A stretch of 64,000 bases of DNA, taken from assembly GCF_000565215.1 (NCBI RefSeq), contig NZ_CP006934.1, positions 434,001-498,000 of the forward strand, in the 5' to 3' direction. Every line of letters begins with the position of its first letter. Position 1 is the first letter of the stretch. The stretch comes from Spiroplasma sabaudiense Ar-1343 (lineage in GTDB: Bacteria; Bacillota_I; Bacilli_A; Mycoplasmatales; Mycoplasmataceae). The notes below the pieces were generated by a model. It worked only from the letters and a program-made list of their open reading frames with translations. It did not search any database and was not told the DNA's origin. The position numbers were made by a program, and so were the translations under genes. Below are positions 42,529 to 55,334 of the stretch, one piece after another.

Positions 42529-42927
42529 ATTTTAATTATATTAATGGAGCATTGCAATAAATTAAAAATAATATATTTTTTTAATTATATTATATTTTCA
42601 ATTGTAATAGCATATTTAATTGATATGAAAATTTGAATGATTAAAAATATTATATTTAAAAATTATAAAACTTTGATAATGAGGAAATTGATTTAAGCTC
42701 ACTCAATTTATTTTTTGTAGTATTTAACTAGTAAATTTAGTCGGTAAATCAATAAAATGTTGAGTAAGATATTATGCCATTAAATCGGTAAAGTCAATTT
42801 ATAAATGAGCAAGTTTTAAAAATGAATGAAGATTAAAAAAAGCTATTTCAATAATAAAATGCTAAATTCCTAACTTGAAAAAATAATGCAGTAAGCTTCC
42901 TAATTTATGAATTTAGTATGATTACAC
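42529..42927. other. Gene-free AT-rich stretch
   Basis: About 400 bases with stops in every frame even under code 4; no hairpin with T run, tRNA or repeat noticed. Confidence 0.6.
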
Positions 42928-44065
42928 TTAGAAATTGTTTTTTAAAAAATTAATAGGAGATACTGCATTATGTTTTAAAGCGTAGTTTAAACGCATCTCA
43001 TAAATTGGTTTACCAAATATTGTGGTAATGTCAAATTTATCCATACGTTCAGGAGTTGCTGTCAAAGCTATTTTGTATTGAGCTTTAAAGTAGTTTTCGA
43101 TTTTGGCCATAATATTTGTCTCACTTTTACCATCTAAATGATGAGCTTCATCAAAATAAATTACTCCAAAATCATTTGGTTCTAACTTTTTTTGGTCAAT
43201 AAGATTATTTAAACTTTTATCAACCACAAATAAATGGTTACTTTTTAATTCCTTTGGATTCGGAGTTAAGCCTCCCTTAATTAAAGTGGTATTTGTTAAT
43301 TTCAAGATTTTTTCAAAAGTAGCTTTAGCATTAATAACAATTTCTTGACGATGAGAAATAAATAAGATCCTTTGATTAGCCAATTTTTTTATAATTTCTT
43401 GGTACATGAAGGCTGCTAAATAAGTCTTGCCAGTCCCGGTTGGTAAGACAATCAAGTTTTCGGGCTGATTAAGTTTTTTAAAAACATCAATAACCTCTTC
43501 TTGATAGGGGAGTGGTTTAAATACCTCAGCTTTAATGACTTGATGATTATCTAATTTCATAAAATCAGTTGGGTCTAATTCGCTAAAATTAATCCATCCA
43601 TAACGATTATCACAATCATCTCACATGTAGTCAAAGTGATTGTTTAATACCTGAGCTTCCTTATTTTTAACAAAAGAAAAGTTAATTTTTCCGCTTGTTA
43701 GTCCTTTGTTGGTCATGTTACTAGAACCTGAAAATTGCATAGATGCCTTCTTTAGTATTAAAGACATAAACTTTCATATGAATCGGGCTTTGGTTATTGA
43801 TTACTTGAACCTTGATATGGGTATTATTAAATTTATTAATTTGATATAAATCATCAATATTAAAAGAGCTAGCCGCTTTATTACAGGTAGTTGTTAAAAT
43901 TTGTAACTTTCCATTATTGGCAAAGAAACTTTCAAATTCTTCATAAAAGAGGTTAAAAGCTTGTTTGGTAATAAAGGGTGAAATTATCTTCATTTCGTGG
44001 CTTTTTGTAATTAAATCCTTAAAAGTTTTAATTAATTCTTTATGTTCTAAATCTGTAAATATCAT
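42928..44065 (-). pseudogene. PLD-domain SF2 helicase, frameshifted and truncated
   Basis: From ATG 44065 the first frame gives a phospholipase D-like domain ending HMKVYVFNTKEGIYA; the frame then breaks near 43742, and the other frame continues with FSGSSNMTNKG, NYRYGW-type residues and a DEAD-type helicase start: LPTGTGKTYLAA (Walker A), FDEAHHLDG, ALTATPERMD. It stops at 42928 shortly after motif III, so the second helicase lobe and C-terminal domain are gone. Intact relatives combine PLD nuclease, SF2 helicase and DUF3427. A 90-base piece of it is found again at 13.5 kb. Confidence 0.75.
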
Positions 44066-44209
44066 AATAATTCCTCTATGGATATTATACTATTAATATA
44101 TAAATTAAGGTTTTTATATTTCGCGAATATATTGCTTTTTTTATAAAAAAATAATAAAATAAATTTATTAATAAACCAATTTGAATAAAATTTCTAGAGG
44201 AAAATAAAA

Positions 44210-45271
44210 ATGAAGAAAAATGAATTAGGTCAATTCTTTACAGTTAAAAGTAGTTGAATTACTAAGCCGGTACTAGATTTTATTAAGGAAAATACAAAAA
44301 AAAGAAATATAATTTTAGATCCTTTTGCGGGACAAGGTGATTTATTTGAGTCATTAAGAGGCAGATTAAAAAGAGAGGATTTATATTTTTTAGGTTTTGA
44401 CATAGATAAAGACCTTAAATGAACTATTAACGACAGTCTTGAAAGAATACCTTTAACACAAGAGGAGAATACTTTTATTGTGACCAATCCACCTTATTTG
44501 GCAAAGAATAGCTGTAAAAGAAATGGTTATGAAAGAACATATGAAAATTACTTTGAAAAGTCCGAATGAACAGACCTCTATTTAATAGCAATGCAAAGAA
44601 TGGTGGATTTAAAAATTCCGGGAGTTGCGATTGTTCCAGAAACTTTTATTAATTCAAAATTTTCTAAGGAATTTATAAATAGAATTGTAATTATTGAACC
44701 AAATCCTTTTAATGATACCGAGGTTCCTATATGCATTGTTTGTTTTGATGGATCAAAAAGGCAGGATTGCGTAATTTTTAAAAACAATTCTAAAATAGAT
44801 TCACTAGAGAACTTAAAATTATTAAATCCAAAAAATGAATCACTAAATTTAAATGACCTTAGATTTAATGATATAGCCGGAAGTATTGCATTAAGGGGGG
44901 TAGATTCAACAAACCCTTCTGATAAAATAAGGTTTTTAGATAAAAATGAATTAGGATTAAGTATATTAAAAATAAAGAACTCTTCAAGAGCCATCACCGT
45001 ACTCAACAGTAGCAAACTATCAAATCTGGATGAAAATCAAATCAAAAAAATCATTGATTTTTCAAATAAATACCTGAATGATTATAGAGAAAGCACTTGT
45101 GATGTCTTATTAACTCCATTTAAGGGAAATAACAAGGAAAATATACGTAGAAGGAGATTAGATTTTAAATTGGCCAAAGCAATTATTGAAAAGGCCTATA
45201 AAAATATAATATTAGGAGATAACAATGGAACCAAATTACGACTTAAATCTCAAAATGCAGTTGAAAAATAA
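44210..45271 (+). CDS. Type II DNA adenine-N6 methyltransferase
   Basis: 353 residues; SD AGAGG 9 bases upstream. Begins KNELGQFFT, typical of gamma-class adenine methylases, then AdoMet motif I DPFAGQGD (from Asp37) and catalytic NPPYLAK (from Asn93). The C-terminal half is the target recognition part. Its last 47 bases overlap the start of the next gene, which has its own SD, so the two are a tightly coupled modification and restriction pair. Confidence 0.85.
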
Positions 45272-45899
45272 TTTAGAAAATTTTGACATTAATTCAGAAA
45301 GTGAAAGATTAAAAATTGAAAAATTTTGTGAAAAATTTAATTTTAAACTAGACGAAGTTTATGATGAAATTAAGAAAAGTAAATTCTTAAAAGCGTTTTT
45401 CATAAAAAATCCAACGAAGCAAAATATATACGAAAAAACTGCTTTTGAATTTATATCTTCAATAGAGGGTGTGCATGATGCTGAAAATCTTCCAAACGGA
45501 AGTAAAACAAATTCGGTTTATATTTCTGATCAGGAGGTAAGAAAAGGTAGAGACGTACCTATTTCAATAAGAAAAAAAGCAAAATCAATTGATTTTAAAT
45601 TTATGTATAAAGATTTAAAGACAGAATTTTATGTTTTCCACAAATATACCGGCGAATCTGGCGGCGCTCAAGATAATCAGAAAAACGACATTATTAATTC
45701 TATGAATGCTGCAAAAAGCGCTCACCCATGTGACAAGGATTTTGTGTTATTCTATATTTGTGACGGCGCTTACTATAATAAGGAAAAAATGATTGAATTG
45801 GGGAACAATATAACCGGGATATCAAATTTCTATCTTTTAAAATCAGGCGATCTTGAAAATAAATTAAAGTCAATTTTTGATGGCTATAAATGTATATAA
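45225..45899 (+). CDS. Probable type II restriction endonuclease
   Basis: 224 residues from ATG 45225 (AGGAG upstream). Position directly after and overlapping a methyltransferase is the main argument. The segment KSIDFKFMYKDLKTEFYVF followed by HKYTGESGGAQDNQ resembles the core of PD-(D/E)XK restriction enzymes (acidic residue, strand, Lys, then a Gly-Gly-x-Gln-Asp-Asn turn), but the metal-binding triad is not certain. Recognition site unknown. Confidence 0.65.
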   Translation: MEPNYDLNLKMQLKNNLENFDINSESERLKIEKFCEKFNFKLDEVYDEIKKSKFLKAFFIKNPTKQNIYEKTAFEFISSIEGVHDAENLPNGSKTNSVYISDQEVRKGRDVPISIRKKAKSIDFKFMYKDLKTEFYVFHKYTGESGGAQDNQKNDIINSMNAAKSAHPCDKDFVLFYICDGAYYNKEKMIELGNNITGISNFYLLKSGDLENKLKSIFDGYKCI

Positions 45900-45928
45900 A
45901 AATTATTAAATATTAAAGAGGTAAAATT

Positions 45929-47698
45929 ATGAATAAAAAATATAATCTTGATTTCTTAAAAATATCCGACTTCTTAAAAAGAGAAAATGCTATATTTAAA
46001 ATACCAGTTTATCAAAGAAATTATTCTTGAAACAAACAAGTCAACACGCTACTTAATGATATTTATGATTCAACTTTAGATTCCGGTTTTTTCATAGGAG
46101 TTATTTTTTGTTCAGAAGGCAAGAACGAAGAAATTTTAATTGTAGATGGGCAGCAAAGGTTGGTTACAATCTCTATTATTTTGAGTACAATTTTAAAAAT
46201 TTTAGATAGAAACCTTAAAGAGGAAGCAAAAAATGAAACGGAAGAAAATAAATCAAAAACAAAATTATTAATGGAAGATATTGAAGAATGCATTTTTAAA
46301 AATCAAAAAATAAAAAATAAACTTAAATTACAAACATACAAAGATAAAAATATTTTAGGTAAAGTCTTGGATAAGGATTATTCCCCTAAAAATTTAAGTA
46401 ATGATGAGAAAAAACACAAACTTGTAGATAGTTCAAAAAAAATTAATGATTTTTTTAAGGACAAAGATACTTCGGATATAATAGAATTTGCTAAAAAATT
46501 ATTGAAAACAAATTTAGTTTGCTTAAATTTAAGTGAATTTGAAGTAAATAGAAATGAACTTTTTGAAGCCTTCAATTCGAAGAACGAGCCTCTAAAAAAT
46601 TTTGATTTAATAACAAATTTGATTTTTATGAAAATTGAAAACGAAGAACTTCAAGAAAAAATTTATCGTGAAGAATGGGAAAATCAATTTCAAGATGAAA
46701 ATGGTGAAGTTTCAGAAAAATTTCTTAGAGATTTTATATCTATGAAAACGCTTAATAAGGCGGTGGACAAAGGTTATGATATTTATGAGCGTTTTAAAAA
46801 TATGATCTCAAAGTTTGAAGCGAAGAACAATGAAAAGTTGATAGATGAAATAAAAAAATTAATTAGAGAAATGAAGAAATTTTATGAGATTTACAATTTT
46901 ATAAAGACTGACTCAAGAATTAAAAAAACATATGGAAAATTAGACATTGATGAGCAAAGACTTTTTGAATATAAATTTTTAGGCGTTGATTCCGCTGACT
47001 CATTCATAATGTATCTTATCGACAGATTGATAGATAAAAAACTAATTCCAGGACATTTCGATTTGTTAATCAAACACATTACAAATTATCTCTATAAGAA
47101 AAAAATTATGGGTCCTACTGCTCAAAATAGAATTTTGTTTATTGAAATTCTTAAAAAATGCAAAGAAGAAGAAAACAATGAAAAAAATAATAGAAACTGA
47201 ATTTTTGACATATTTACTTCGACTATAAAAAATCACACAGATAAAGGAGATAATTTTAGAAATAATACTAATAAAGAATTTATGGACAGCGTAAAAATCG
47301 GTTTTAAGAAACATGAAGATTCCAAACTTTTTTTTGTTTTACTAAATGATAATTTAAAAACAGGCTTCAAACCTAAAACTATAGACGAATTTAAAAATAT
47401 TACAGTAGAACACATAGTTCCTCAAGCATTTAAAAAAATCCCCGAATGAACCGAATTAATGGCATCAGAAAAAGACACTTTTAATTTAAATAAAATTTCC
47501 AATTTAACAATACTTAGTGAGCCCGAAAACTCTAAAACGGGTAGTAAAATTTTTGATAAAAAAATGAAAATAATCCCCACGTCTATCTTTAAAATAAATT
47601 TAGAAATGGCTAGTTATAAAAATATTAGTGATCTTGATGAAAAATGATTTAAATATTTAAAAGAAAGATATAGCAAAACTATTTCGGAAATAACATAA
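45929..47698 (+). CDS. DUF262-DUF1524 protein (GmrSD / SspE-like)
   Basis: 589 residues, SD AAAGAGGT. N-terminal DUF262: FKIPVYQRNYSWNKQ and VDGQQRLVTISIIL (Asp73 onward). C-terminal DUF1524 His-Me nuclease: TVEHIVPQAF with His495, followed by the Asn-rich LNKISNLTILS typical of the family. These proteins act as type IV, modification-dependent restriction (GmrSD on glucosylated DNA, SspE on phosphorothioate DNA). It lies 29 bases after the REase gene and may belong to that operon. Complete, unlike the DUF262-only gene at 32512. Confidence 0.85.
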
Positions 47699-47932
47699 TA
47701 TATTTTTAAAATTTTGAAATATTTTTTCCTAATATAAATAAAATATTTTTTTTGATAGAAATTGAGCTTATTGAGCAGTTGCGAAAAATGCGTTTTCGTA
47801 ATAAATTTATTAATAAAAAGCGATTCGCTCTAAATTTCTAGAAATTATATTTAAAATATTTTTTGACAATCATCAATAAATAAATCACTACAAAAATAAT
47901 TTACAACCATCCCAACCCCAAACTAAAATCCA
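47699..47932. other. Gene-free AT-rich stretch
   Basis: No gene seen; separates convergent genes. The minus-strand GH1 terminator begins at 47933. Confidence 0.5.
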
Positions 47933-47963
47933 AAAACCCAGTTGACCAATCAACTGGGTTTTT
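47933..47963 (-). terminator. Terminator of the GH1 gene fragment
   Basis: AAAAACCCAGTTGA / TCAACTGGGTTTTT around a CCAA loop, directly after the GH1 stop at 47965 on the minus strand. Confidence 0.88.
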
Positions 47964-47964
47964 G

Positions 47965-48675
<711 letters not shown>

Positions 48676-48813
48676 TTACTTTTAATTTATCATTTTTAGT
48701 CCATTGTTTAGTCTTAACTCTTTTTGATAAAATCGATAATCCAAATTAAATTTCCATTTCCAAATATTAATATTTTATGTAATAATTAAATTATAGATAA
48801 AAGAGAAAAAAAT

Positions 48814-51800
48814 ATGGAAATTAAATATAAAGAAATTTTAAAGGATATGCAAAACAGATTAGTATCAAATAATACAAGAACTAATACTTTTTTTTCAAGC
48901 AAAACAAGCTCAGTTGACTTCTTAGATTTATTTAAATATTATTTGATTGAAATACCAGTTAATGAGAACATTTCATATTCAATTGAAAATTTGTTATTAA
49001 AATTTTTGGAAATTGGTAAATTCATTGTCAGCTCTAATAAAGAACTAATTCCACTTAACATTAGAAAGACGCAGTGAACAGAGGCTCAAGATAAAACTCG
49101 TCTAAGCATTTTTAAGAGATTGAAAAACATATTGAAAGAATGTACAAATGACCGTCAACAATTTTCGATTGAATCCTTGCGAATTGGCTACCCCTTTATA
49201 AAGGGAACAATAAACTCATCCAATGAAGCAGCAAACTTTAGAGCACCATTGTTTTTTTATGATTTAAAAGCAGTCAAAGTTACAACCGATCGATTTCAAT
49301 TTGATATTTCAAAAGATTTTGTAGTTAACTCTTCAATAATTTCCAATGCAGCAGTTTATAATAAAGTTAGCGATTTTAAGTTGGATTTTGAGCAAGTTGA
49401 AGTTTTAGATGATGAAAAAAATCTCTATTTAGAAAATTTTAATTTTAATGCCAATTTAAAAGATGAAGATATTATAAAGTTTATTAAGACTAATAAACTT
49501 TATAAAAGTAGTGGGATGAGTTTTAGTGAAAGGAATGAAATTTTCAAATTTTTTTCAAATCCAATAAAGATTGAACCACTAAAATTAGTTAACAAAAGAG
49601 ATTTTAATCTTGAAAATAAATTTACCTTTGATGCCCTGGGAGAATGTGTTTCTAGAATTATGCCAAACGTTGCTATTGGAAGGTATAATTTAACTTCAAC
49701 TGGAATTTTTGCCAATTATGAAGAATTAAAAAATTTAAGCGATGAAGAACTAGAGGATTTCTTTGCAACTTCAACGAGTTTGGGTTTGAGTCAAAAAGAA
49801 GATGAATTTCTTGAAAGTGACATCGAATTAATTTCTAAACTAGATTATTTTCAAAAGTTAGCCATTAGAAAATCACAAAAATCAGATTTAGTTATTGAAG
49901 GGCCACCGGGTACTGGAAAATCTCAAACGATTTCCAATATTATTGCCAATATTTTAAATAATAATCAATCTGCGCTATTTCTAACTGAGAAAAAGGTTGC
50001 GTCAGAAGTTGTATTTCAAAGAATTGGCCAACTTTCAAATTTGGCATTATGAATTCACAATGTTAACAAAGATAAAGACAGTATCTATCAGCAATTAAAA
50101 ATTATTACAAAGGATTTGGATGAATATATAAACATTCAAAAGCAGTTTGATTTAAAAAATCATGGTGAAACTATTGATGAAATTTTTTCAAGTATTTCAG
50201 ATTTTAAAAGGTTAATTAATAGTGAAATTGGTATTAAGTATTTAGAATTTAAAAAGGAATTTAAAAAAATTCTAACAACTAAAAAAGGTGATGAAAACAC
50301 TTATTTAAAAAATTTTGAACAATTTCAAAAAATGGTTGCTCAACTAAAAGAATTTTCAATTTTAAGTGATATCTCAACTCTTGACAATCCCAATCTGATT
50401 AATATAGTTTTTAATTCTCTTGATGATCGCCAAAGTTTTCAAGAAAATTGTCCACTAATATCATCCAGTGATAGACTTCAAAAAGTAATAGCTAGTCAAA
50501 AAGATATTGATCAAGATTTATTTGATGTATATTTATTTAATCATCTCTACAAGTCAAAGACTAGTTTAAGAATTGGTATTTTTTCAAAACGAAAATTTAA
50601 GAAATTTTTAGAAACCCAATCAAGACAAAAATATAAACTAGAGCTATTATTTTTTAAGGAGAATATTGATTTTGAAAGTTTTCAATTTTTGTTTGAACGT
50701 CGCGATGAAAAATCTGTCATTCAGTTACTAAAAATTGCAGATTTGGGAATTGTTGATTTTCAAACCATTGAATTAGTAATTAAATACAATTGATCGAATA
50801 AATTTGAGAGCGATAATTTAAAAGTGTTTAAAATAATTGAATCAGACTGATTTTCTAAAATTTCTGAGGCAAACCATAAACAAGTTGATAACACAATTAG
50901 TCGAATTTATTGACAATTAATTGACAAAATTTATTCAAAAATTGCCAACGATGAAGTATTAAATGACAAGTATGGAAAATTAAAAAATATTATTAGTAAA
51001 GAAAAGGGTCGTCACAATATTCCGCGACTATTTAAGGTTTATCAAGAAATTTTAGAAATCTTATTTCCGATCAAAATCTCTTCTCCAGACACAAGTTCAA
51101 ATCGATTAATTTTTCCGTGAAAAGAAAAAGATTATGACTTTGTGATTTTTGATGAGGCTTCACAAATTTTTACTGAAAATGCTTTGCCAAGCTTATTTAG
51201 AGCTAAAAAATCGATTATTGCTGGGGACTCTAAGCAACTTCGCCCTTCAAATTACTTTGCTTCCAAACGGTTAGGTGCAGAAATTGACGAAGAAGAGTAC
51301 AATGAAATTCTAGAAGATGAAAATTATGAAGTGATTGAAGAAAAACTTTCGACCCTTCAAGATGAAAGTTTGTTGGATTTTGCTTTGAGTCGATTTCCAA
51401 AAACAATGTTAAAGTTTCATTACCGTAGTAATCATAAGGAACTTATCTCGTATTCAAGTGCGGCTTTTTATGATAATGAACTTTACGTTTCAGATAAACC
51501 TAATTCTGTGGAATTACCTCTTGAACAAGTTTTGGTTGAGAACGGGATTAAATTACGAAAAGAGGGGATCAATCCAAAAGAAGCTGAGATGGTTGTTCAA
51601 CTAGTTTTAAAACATATTAAAAGAGGTGAAACCTCAATCGGAGTTATTACCACAAATTCGCAGCAAATGAAATTTATTGAAGATTTAATTGAAGATGAAG
51701 CCTTACAAAACCAGAAGTTAGCATTAGCGCTAAATAATAACTCATTATTTATTAAGAATATTGAAAATGTTCAAGGTGATGAACGTGATATTATAATTTT

Positions 51801-52461
51801 TTCAGTTGCTTTTGCCCCCGATCAAACCGGAAAATTTATTAATGCTTTTGGGCCAATTGGTCAGGCCGGAGGACCCAATCGTTTAAATGTTGCCATTACT
51901 AGGTCTAAAATTAAAATGTATGTTGTTAAATCAATTAATTCTGCAATCATTAATAGCCAAAATCAAAATACATTAATTTTCAAAAAATATTTAGAATATG
52001 TTGAAAAATTGCAAGAGCACGAATTAGACTCGAAGCTAATTAATGCTGTTCTATCTAGTGTTAATCCAACTGTTAGAGAAAGCAGCCAAGATAGTGGATG
52101 AAGTGATTCAGAATTTGAATTAGAAGTTTTTGAGCAAGTAAATAAGTTATTATTTCATTTGCAAGATCGCTTCGAAATTCACCGCCAAGTACAGCAGGCT
52201 GGTTATAGAATCGATATGACCGTTTTTGATAAGCAAGAAAAAATTCATATTTTAGCAATTGAAGCAGACGGAGCCCAATTTCATATATCAACTCGAGAAC
52301 AAAAAATGAATGACTACTACCGTCAAGAGTATTTAGAAAACCAAGGCTGAAAATTTAAACGAATTTTATCAACCCATTGATGAGATTTAGATGGAGTAAA
52401 GAGAAAGCAATTTTTAAACGAAGTGCTGGAATTTGTTAATGATTATCTTGAAGATCATTAA
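48814..52461 (+). CDS. SF1 DNA/RNA helicase with C-terminal MTES_1575/Vsr-like nuclease
   Basis: 1215 residues in one frame with UGA as Trp. Helical N-terminal region; Walker A EGPPGTGKSQTISN (from Gly363); then a roughly 400-residue insertion; DEAD-like VIFDEASQIF (near 779), motif III AGDSKQLRPSNYF, motif IV FHYRSNHKELISYS, motif VI NVAITRSK. The last 130 residues form a Vsr-like endonuclease: HRQVQQAGYRIDM, LAIEADGAQFH, DYYRQEYLENQGWKF, RILSTHWWDL. Such helicase-nuclease fusions are common in defence islands and in Mollicutes. The gene is single, flanked by GH1 direct repeats, which marks it as an insertion. Confidence 0.88.
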
Positions 52462-52561
52462 AAACCATTAATTAATAAAAAAACATATTCCAAAAGATAG
52501 GAATACTAAAAATCTTAAGTATACTTTTGCAATTATAAAATCATTTTTTAAAAAATTATTA

Positions 52562-52585
52562 AAACCGACCTTAATGGGTCGGTTT
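52562..52585 (-). terminator. Terminator at the end of the middle GH1 fragment
   Basis: AAACCGACC / GGTCGGTTT around a six-base loop; T-rich on the minus-strand side. It overlaps the end of the fragment's open frame. Confidence 0.75.
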
Positions 52586-53043
52586 CTCTATGTCAATATA
52601 TCTTGCAACATAAGCTCCTTTGTTTTTAAGCATTATACTTTCAAACATTCCTGGAACATCAAATCCAGTTTGTTGATCAAAACTTTTTTTATTTTGGTAT
52701 TCAAAGTTGGGTTCAACATACTTAACAGTAAAAGTTGAGTAGTAGTTGAAAGCAATAAAGTCGGGTTTTGCATTACTTAAAATTTCACTATCTTGTTCTC
52801 TAAAATCAATATCTATTTTAGCTTGCTTAAAGTAATTTAAAGCAAATGAGTTATATTTACCAGTGACACAAACATCAGTGTACAACCAGTTTCTCATAAC
52901 ATTAGCATTAAAAGCTGCAATAATATCTTCGGGTTTAGAACTAGCTGGATAGGCCATAGAAACGTTAGGAGCTGGACCAATTTTACCTTTTTGTTTAACA
53001 AAGTTTTTGTGATACATTTTAATAACCAAAGCTCATAAAGCAA
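52571..53043 (-). pseudogene. GH1 6-phospho-beta-glucosidase, middle fragment
   Basis: Frame open from just inside a TAA near 53046 to 52571. Carries SIALWALVIKMYHKNF, GPAPNVSMAYPAS and KPDFIAFNYYSTFTVKYVEP, the centre of GH1 between the NEP and ENG motifs, then switches after VPGMFES to an unrelated tail (IMLKNKGAYVARYIDI) and a terminator. Neither catalytic Glu is present. Together with 47965-48675 it represents one broken gene. Confidence 0.82.
52637..52925. repeat. Direct repeat, right copy (GH1 sequence)
   Basis: Partner of 48388-48675, offset 4249-4250 bases, same orientation, only scattered differences. Confidence 0.88.
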
Positions 53044-53208
53044 TGCTTATTTAAAGTAAACACAATTTTAAAAATGCATTTTTTATAATGCATTTTTATA
53101 TTTTGTGCAATTGTAGTATATTTAATTTCAATATCTTAATTTAAAAGTTTGCAATTTATATGTTAGAATTATTATTAATAATATTTAATATAAAAGGACT
53201 GTTTTAAA

Positions 53209-54444
53209 ATGAAAAAAAATTTTTATGTAATTTTAACAAAAAAACACAAGGGAATATTTAAGGGTCCTTGGGAAGAACATATGTCAAAAATTAAAGATAC
53301 ACCATTTCCTTTTTACAGAGGTTTTATTAAAGAAGATGATGCAAAGGAGTGGCTCGAGAGAATAACATACTTGCTTGAAGTTATTGAAAAAGAAAATATT
53401 GAATTGGACTTTGATTTAGTCAACTTAATAAAAAAATGCGCAGACTTAAAAAATGATTTTTCTAACATGAAATCCACTCTCTTAAATTTAATTGAATCAA
53501 AAATAGACTCTGAACATTTCGAAACCATTTCGTTTAGCCAGGATGATTTTTGATCAAATAAAGATGATAATCAAAAAAACACTTGGGAAAATTTTAAATC
53601 ACTTTTAGTAAAATGCTTTGATTTTTATTTCTATGAAAATAAGAATAGCGAAATTACGGGTCATATAACTTATTGAAAAACTATATTAGTACAACAAAAA
53701 AAACAAATTTTATTTACCTTACCTCTTGAATGAAAAGAGGTTTGGGATAAATGTTTATATAAATCAACCAATCAAAATATAATTGATTTTAATAATTTTT
53801 CGTTAAAATACTGTAGTAAATTAATAAATGAAATATGTAAAAATCAAAATCCATCCATTGAAAAAAATTTGCTAATTTTATTAATTTTATTAGATTCGAT
53901 AAATTTCATGGAAATAAATTATGAAAAAAAATATTCACAAGATTTGAGATTTAAAGATTTTAAAAAGTTAAAATTGTGTATTATTAAAATACTTGAAACA
54001 AAATATGAAGTATCAATTTTATCTAAAGATTATCGAACAAGAATTAGAAATATTGAAAAAAATTTCATTTTTAAAAAAAATTTCAAATCAACCTGGTATC
54101 TAAATAAGATAGCCATCGCTATTCTTCAACCATATGATAGAATTTCTGAAGAACAATGAGTATCATTGCTTTCAGGTACATATCATCTTTTTGATAGTGT
54201 TGAATTTAAGAGTAAATTCAAAGAAAGTGCCTTTTTTGAAACAATTTGAAAAAGTTGTAATAATATTTTAAATCGATATAAAATTAGACACTCGAAGGAA
54301 AAAAATATTTTAAATTATAAAAAATTAAGCGAAAAAGATAAAAGAGAGATTTATGAATTTATTTCATGCAGTTTTCTGTATTTTTATGCTCTCCATGGAT
54401 TAGATATTGATTTTTCAAACATATCCTCTATTTGCAAGGGTTAG
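53209..54444 (+). CDS. Viroplasmin/RNase H1 N-terminal-like domain protein, otherwise unknown
   Basis: 411 residues with UGA as Trp. Residues 4-50 (FYVILTKKHKGIFKGPWEEH through YRGFIKEDDAKEWLE) fit the Cauli_VI/viroplasmin fold that caps RNase H1 and binds RNA-DNA hybrids: aromatic YV, K-G-I-F, W, and the F-x-x-x-x-x-A-x-x-W/F end. No RNase H catalytic domain follows; instead there are about 350 residues of charged helical protein. Nucleic-acid sensing in a defence setting is a guess. Monocistronic. Confidence 0.65.
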
Positions 54445-54900
54445 TAAATCAATTTGATTTCCCAGAATATAAACTTTAAGTATACTTACTAAAGATATAA
54501 AATATTATTTAAAATAACTTTTAACCATACATGTGAAATATTTAATTAAATTTGAAAGAGATAATTTTTAAAAAAAGTTTATTTAAAAATAAGGAAATAT
54601 AATAATTAATAAAGGTTCAAAAAAATTTAACTATATAAATTAACTTATTTTTTATTTTCATTTATTTTTCGTATATTCAAATTTCCAAAAAAACTAATTT
54701 AAATATATTTAAAGTTTAAAAGTTTAAAAAATAAACATATATTATATAAATTTTGTGGAACTAAAATTTGAGCAAATAATTTGCAATGCGCAGTCTGTAA
54801 TACTACAATTAATTCACAACTCACCAATTAAAAAATCAATATTAATTCAATTTCTTATGATATTCTTTGTTTTTATTATAAAATATATCTGAGGTGTAAT
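54445..54900. other. Gene-free AT-rich stretch
   Basis: About 450 bases with no supported gene, hairpin terminator or repeat. The right end provides the promoter and SD (GAGGTG) for 54901. Confidence 0.55.
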
Positions 54901-55314
54901 ATGAAAAATATTAAATATGTAGCAATTCCAACAAAATATGAGTTTAAACCTCAAAGATTTTATATTGGGATTCTTTACGAAGATGCAGATAATTACTTTT
55001 TTATGAGTCGTCAAGCTTGTAAAAAACCAGAAAAAGATAGTGATTTTTATATTGCCAGACTTGATATGAGAAACCATCAAAATCATAAGTTGATTGATTT
55101 AGAAACCGAAGAAGAGGTTGGTAAAATATCAGATGCTGATATTTTAACGATTTTTTCAGTTTGTGAAGATAAGAAACTAATTCAGCTAGCTTTTGGTGAT
55201 GATGACAAGGAAGAAACCAATAATGATGAATTACTAGATCGCATTACTATTCTAGAAAAAGAGCTTGATTTAATGAGGTTAAAATTAGCAACTTTAGAAA
55301 AAAAGCTCAAGTAA
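54901..55314 (+). CDS. Hypothetical protein with C-terminal coiled coil
   Basis: 137 residues, SD GAGGTG. A globular N-terminal part (MKNIKYVAIPTKYEFKPQRF, aromatic and beta-like) and a heptad-patterned helix at the end (LLDRITILEKELDLMRLKL). No family recognised. 20 bases before an exonuclease gene, likely one operon. Confidence 0.75.
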   Translation: MKNIKYVAIPTKYEFKPQRFYIGILYEDADNYFFMSRQACKKPEKDSDFYIARLDMRNHQNHKLIDLETEEEVGKISDADILTIFSVCEDKKLIQLAFGDDDKEETNNDELLDRITILEKELDLMRLKLATLEKKLK

Positions 55315-55334
55315 CATTATTGGTGGGAGATAAG

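Noticed and set aside
43721-44065. Stand-alone PLD nuclease gene
   Set aside because: It lacks the GSSNMT half in its own frame; that half follows directly in the neighbouring frame, so it is one frameshifted gene.
44578-45015. Minus-strand open frame over the type II methyltransferase
   Set aside because: Shadow; Ser/Phe-rich composition mirrors the Glu/Lys codons of the real gene.
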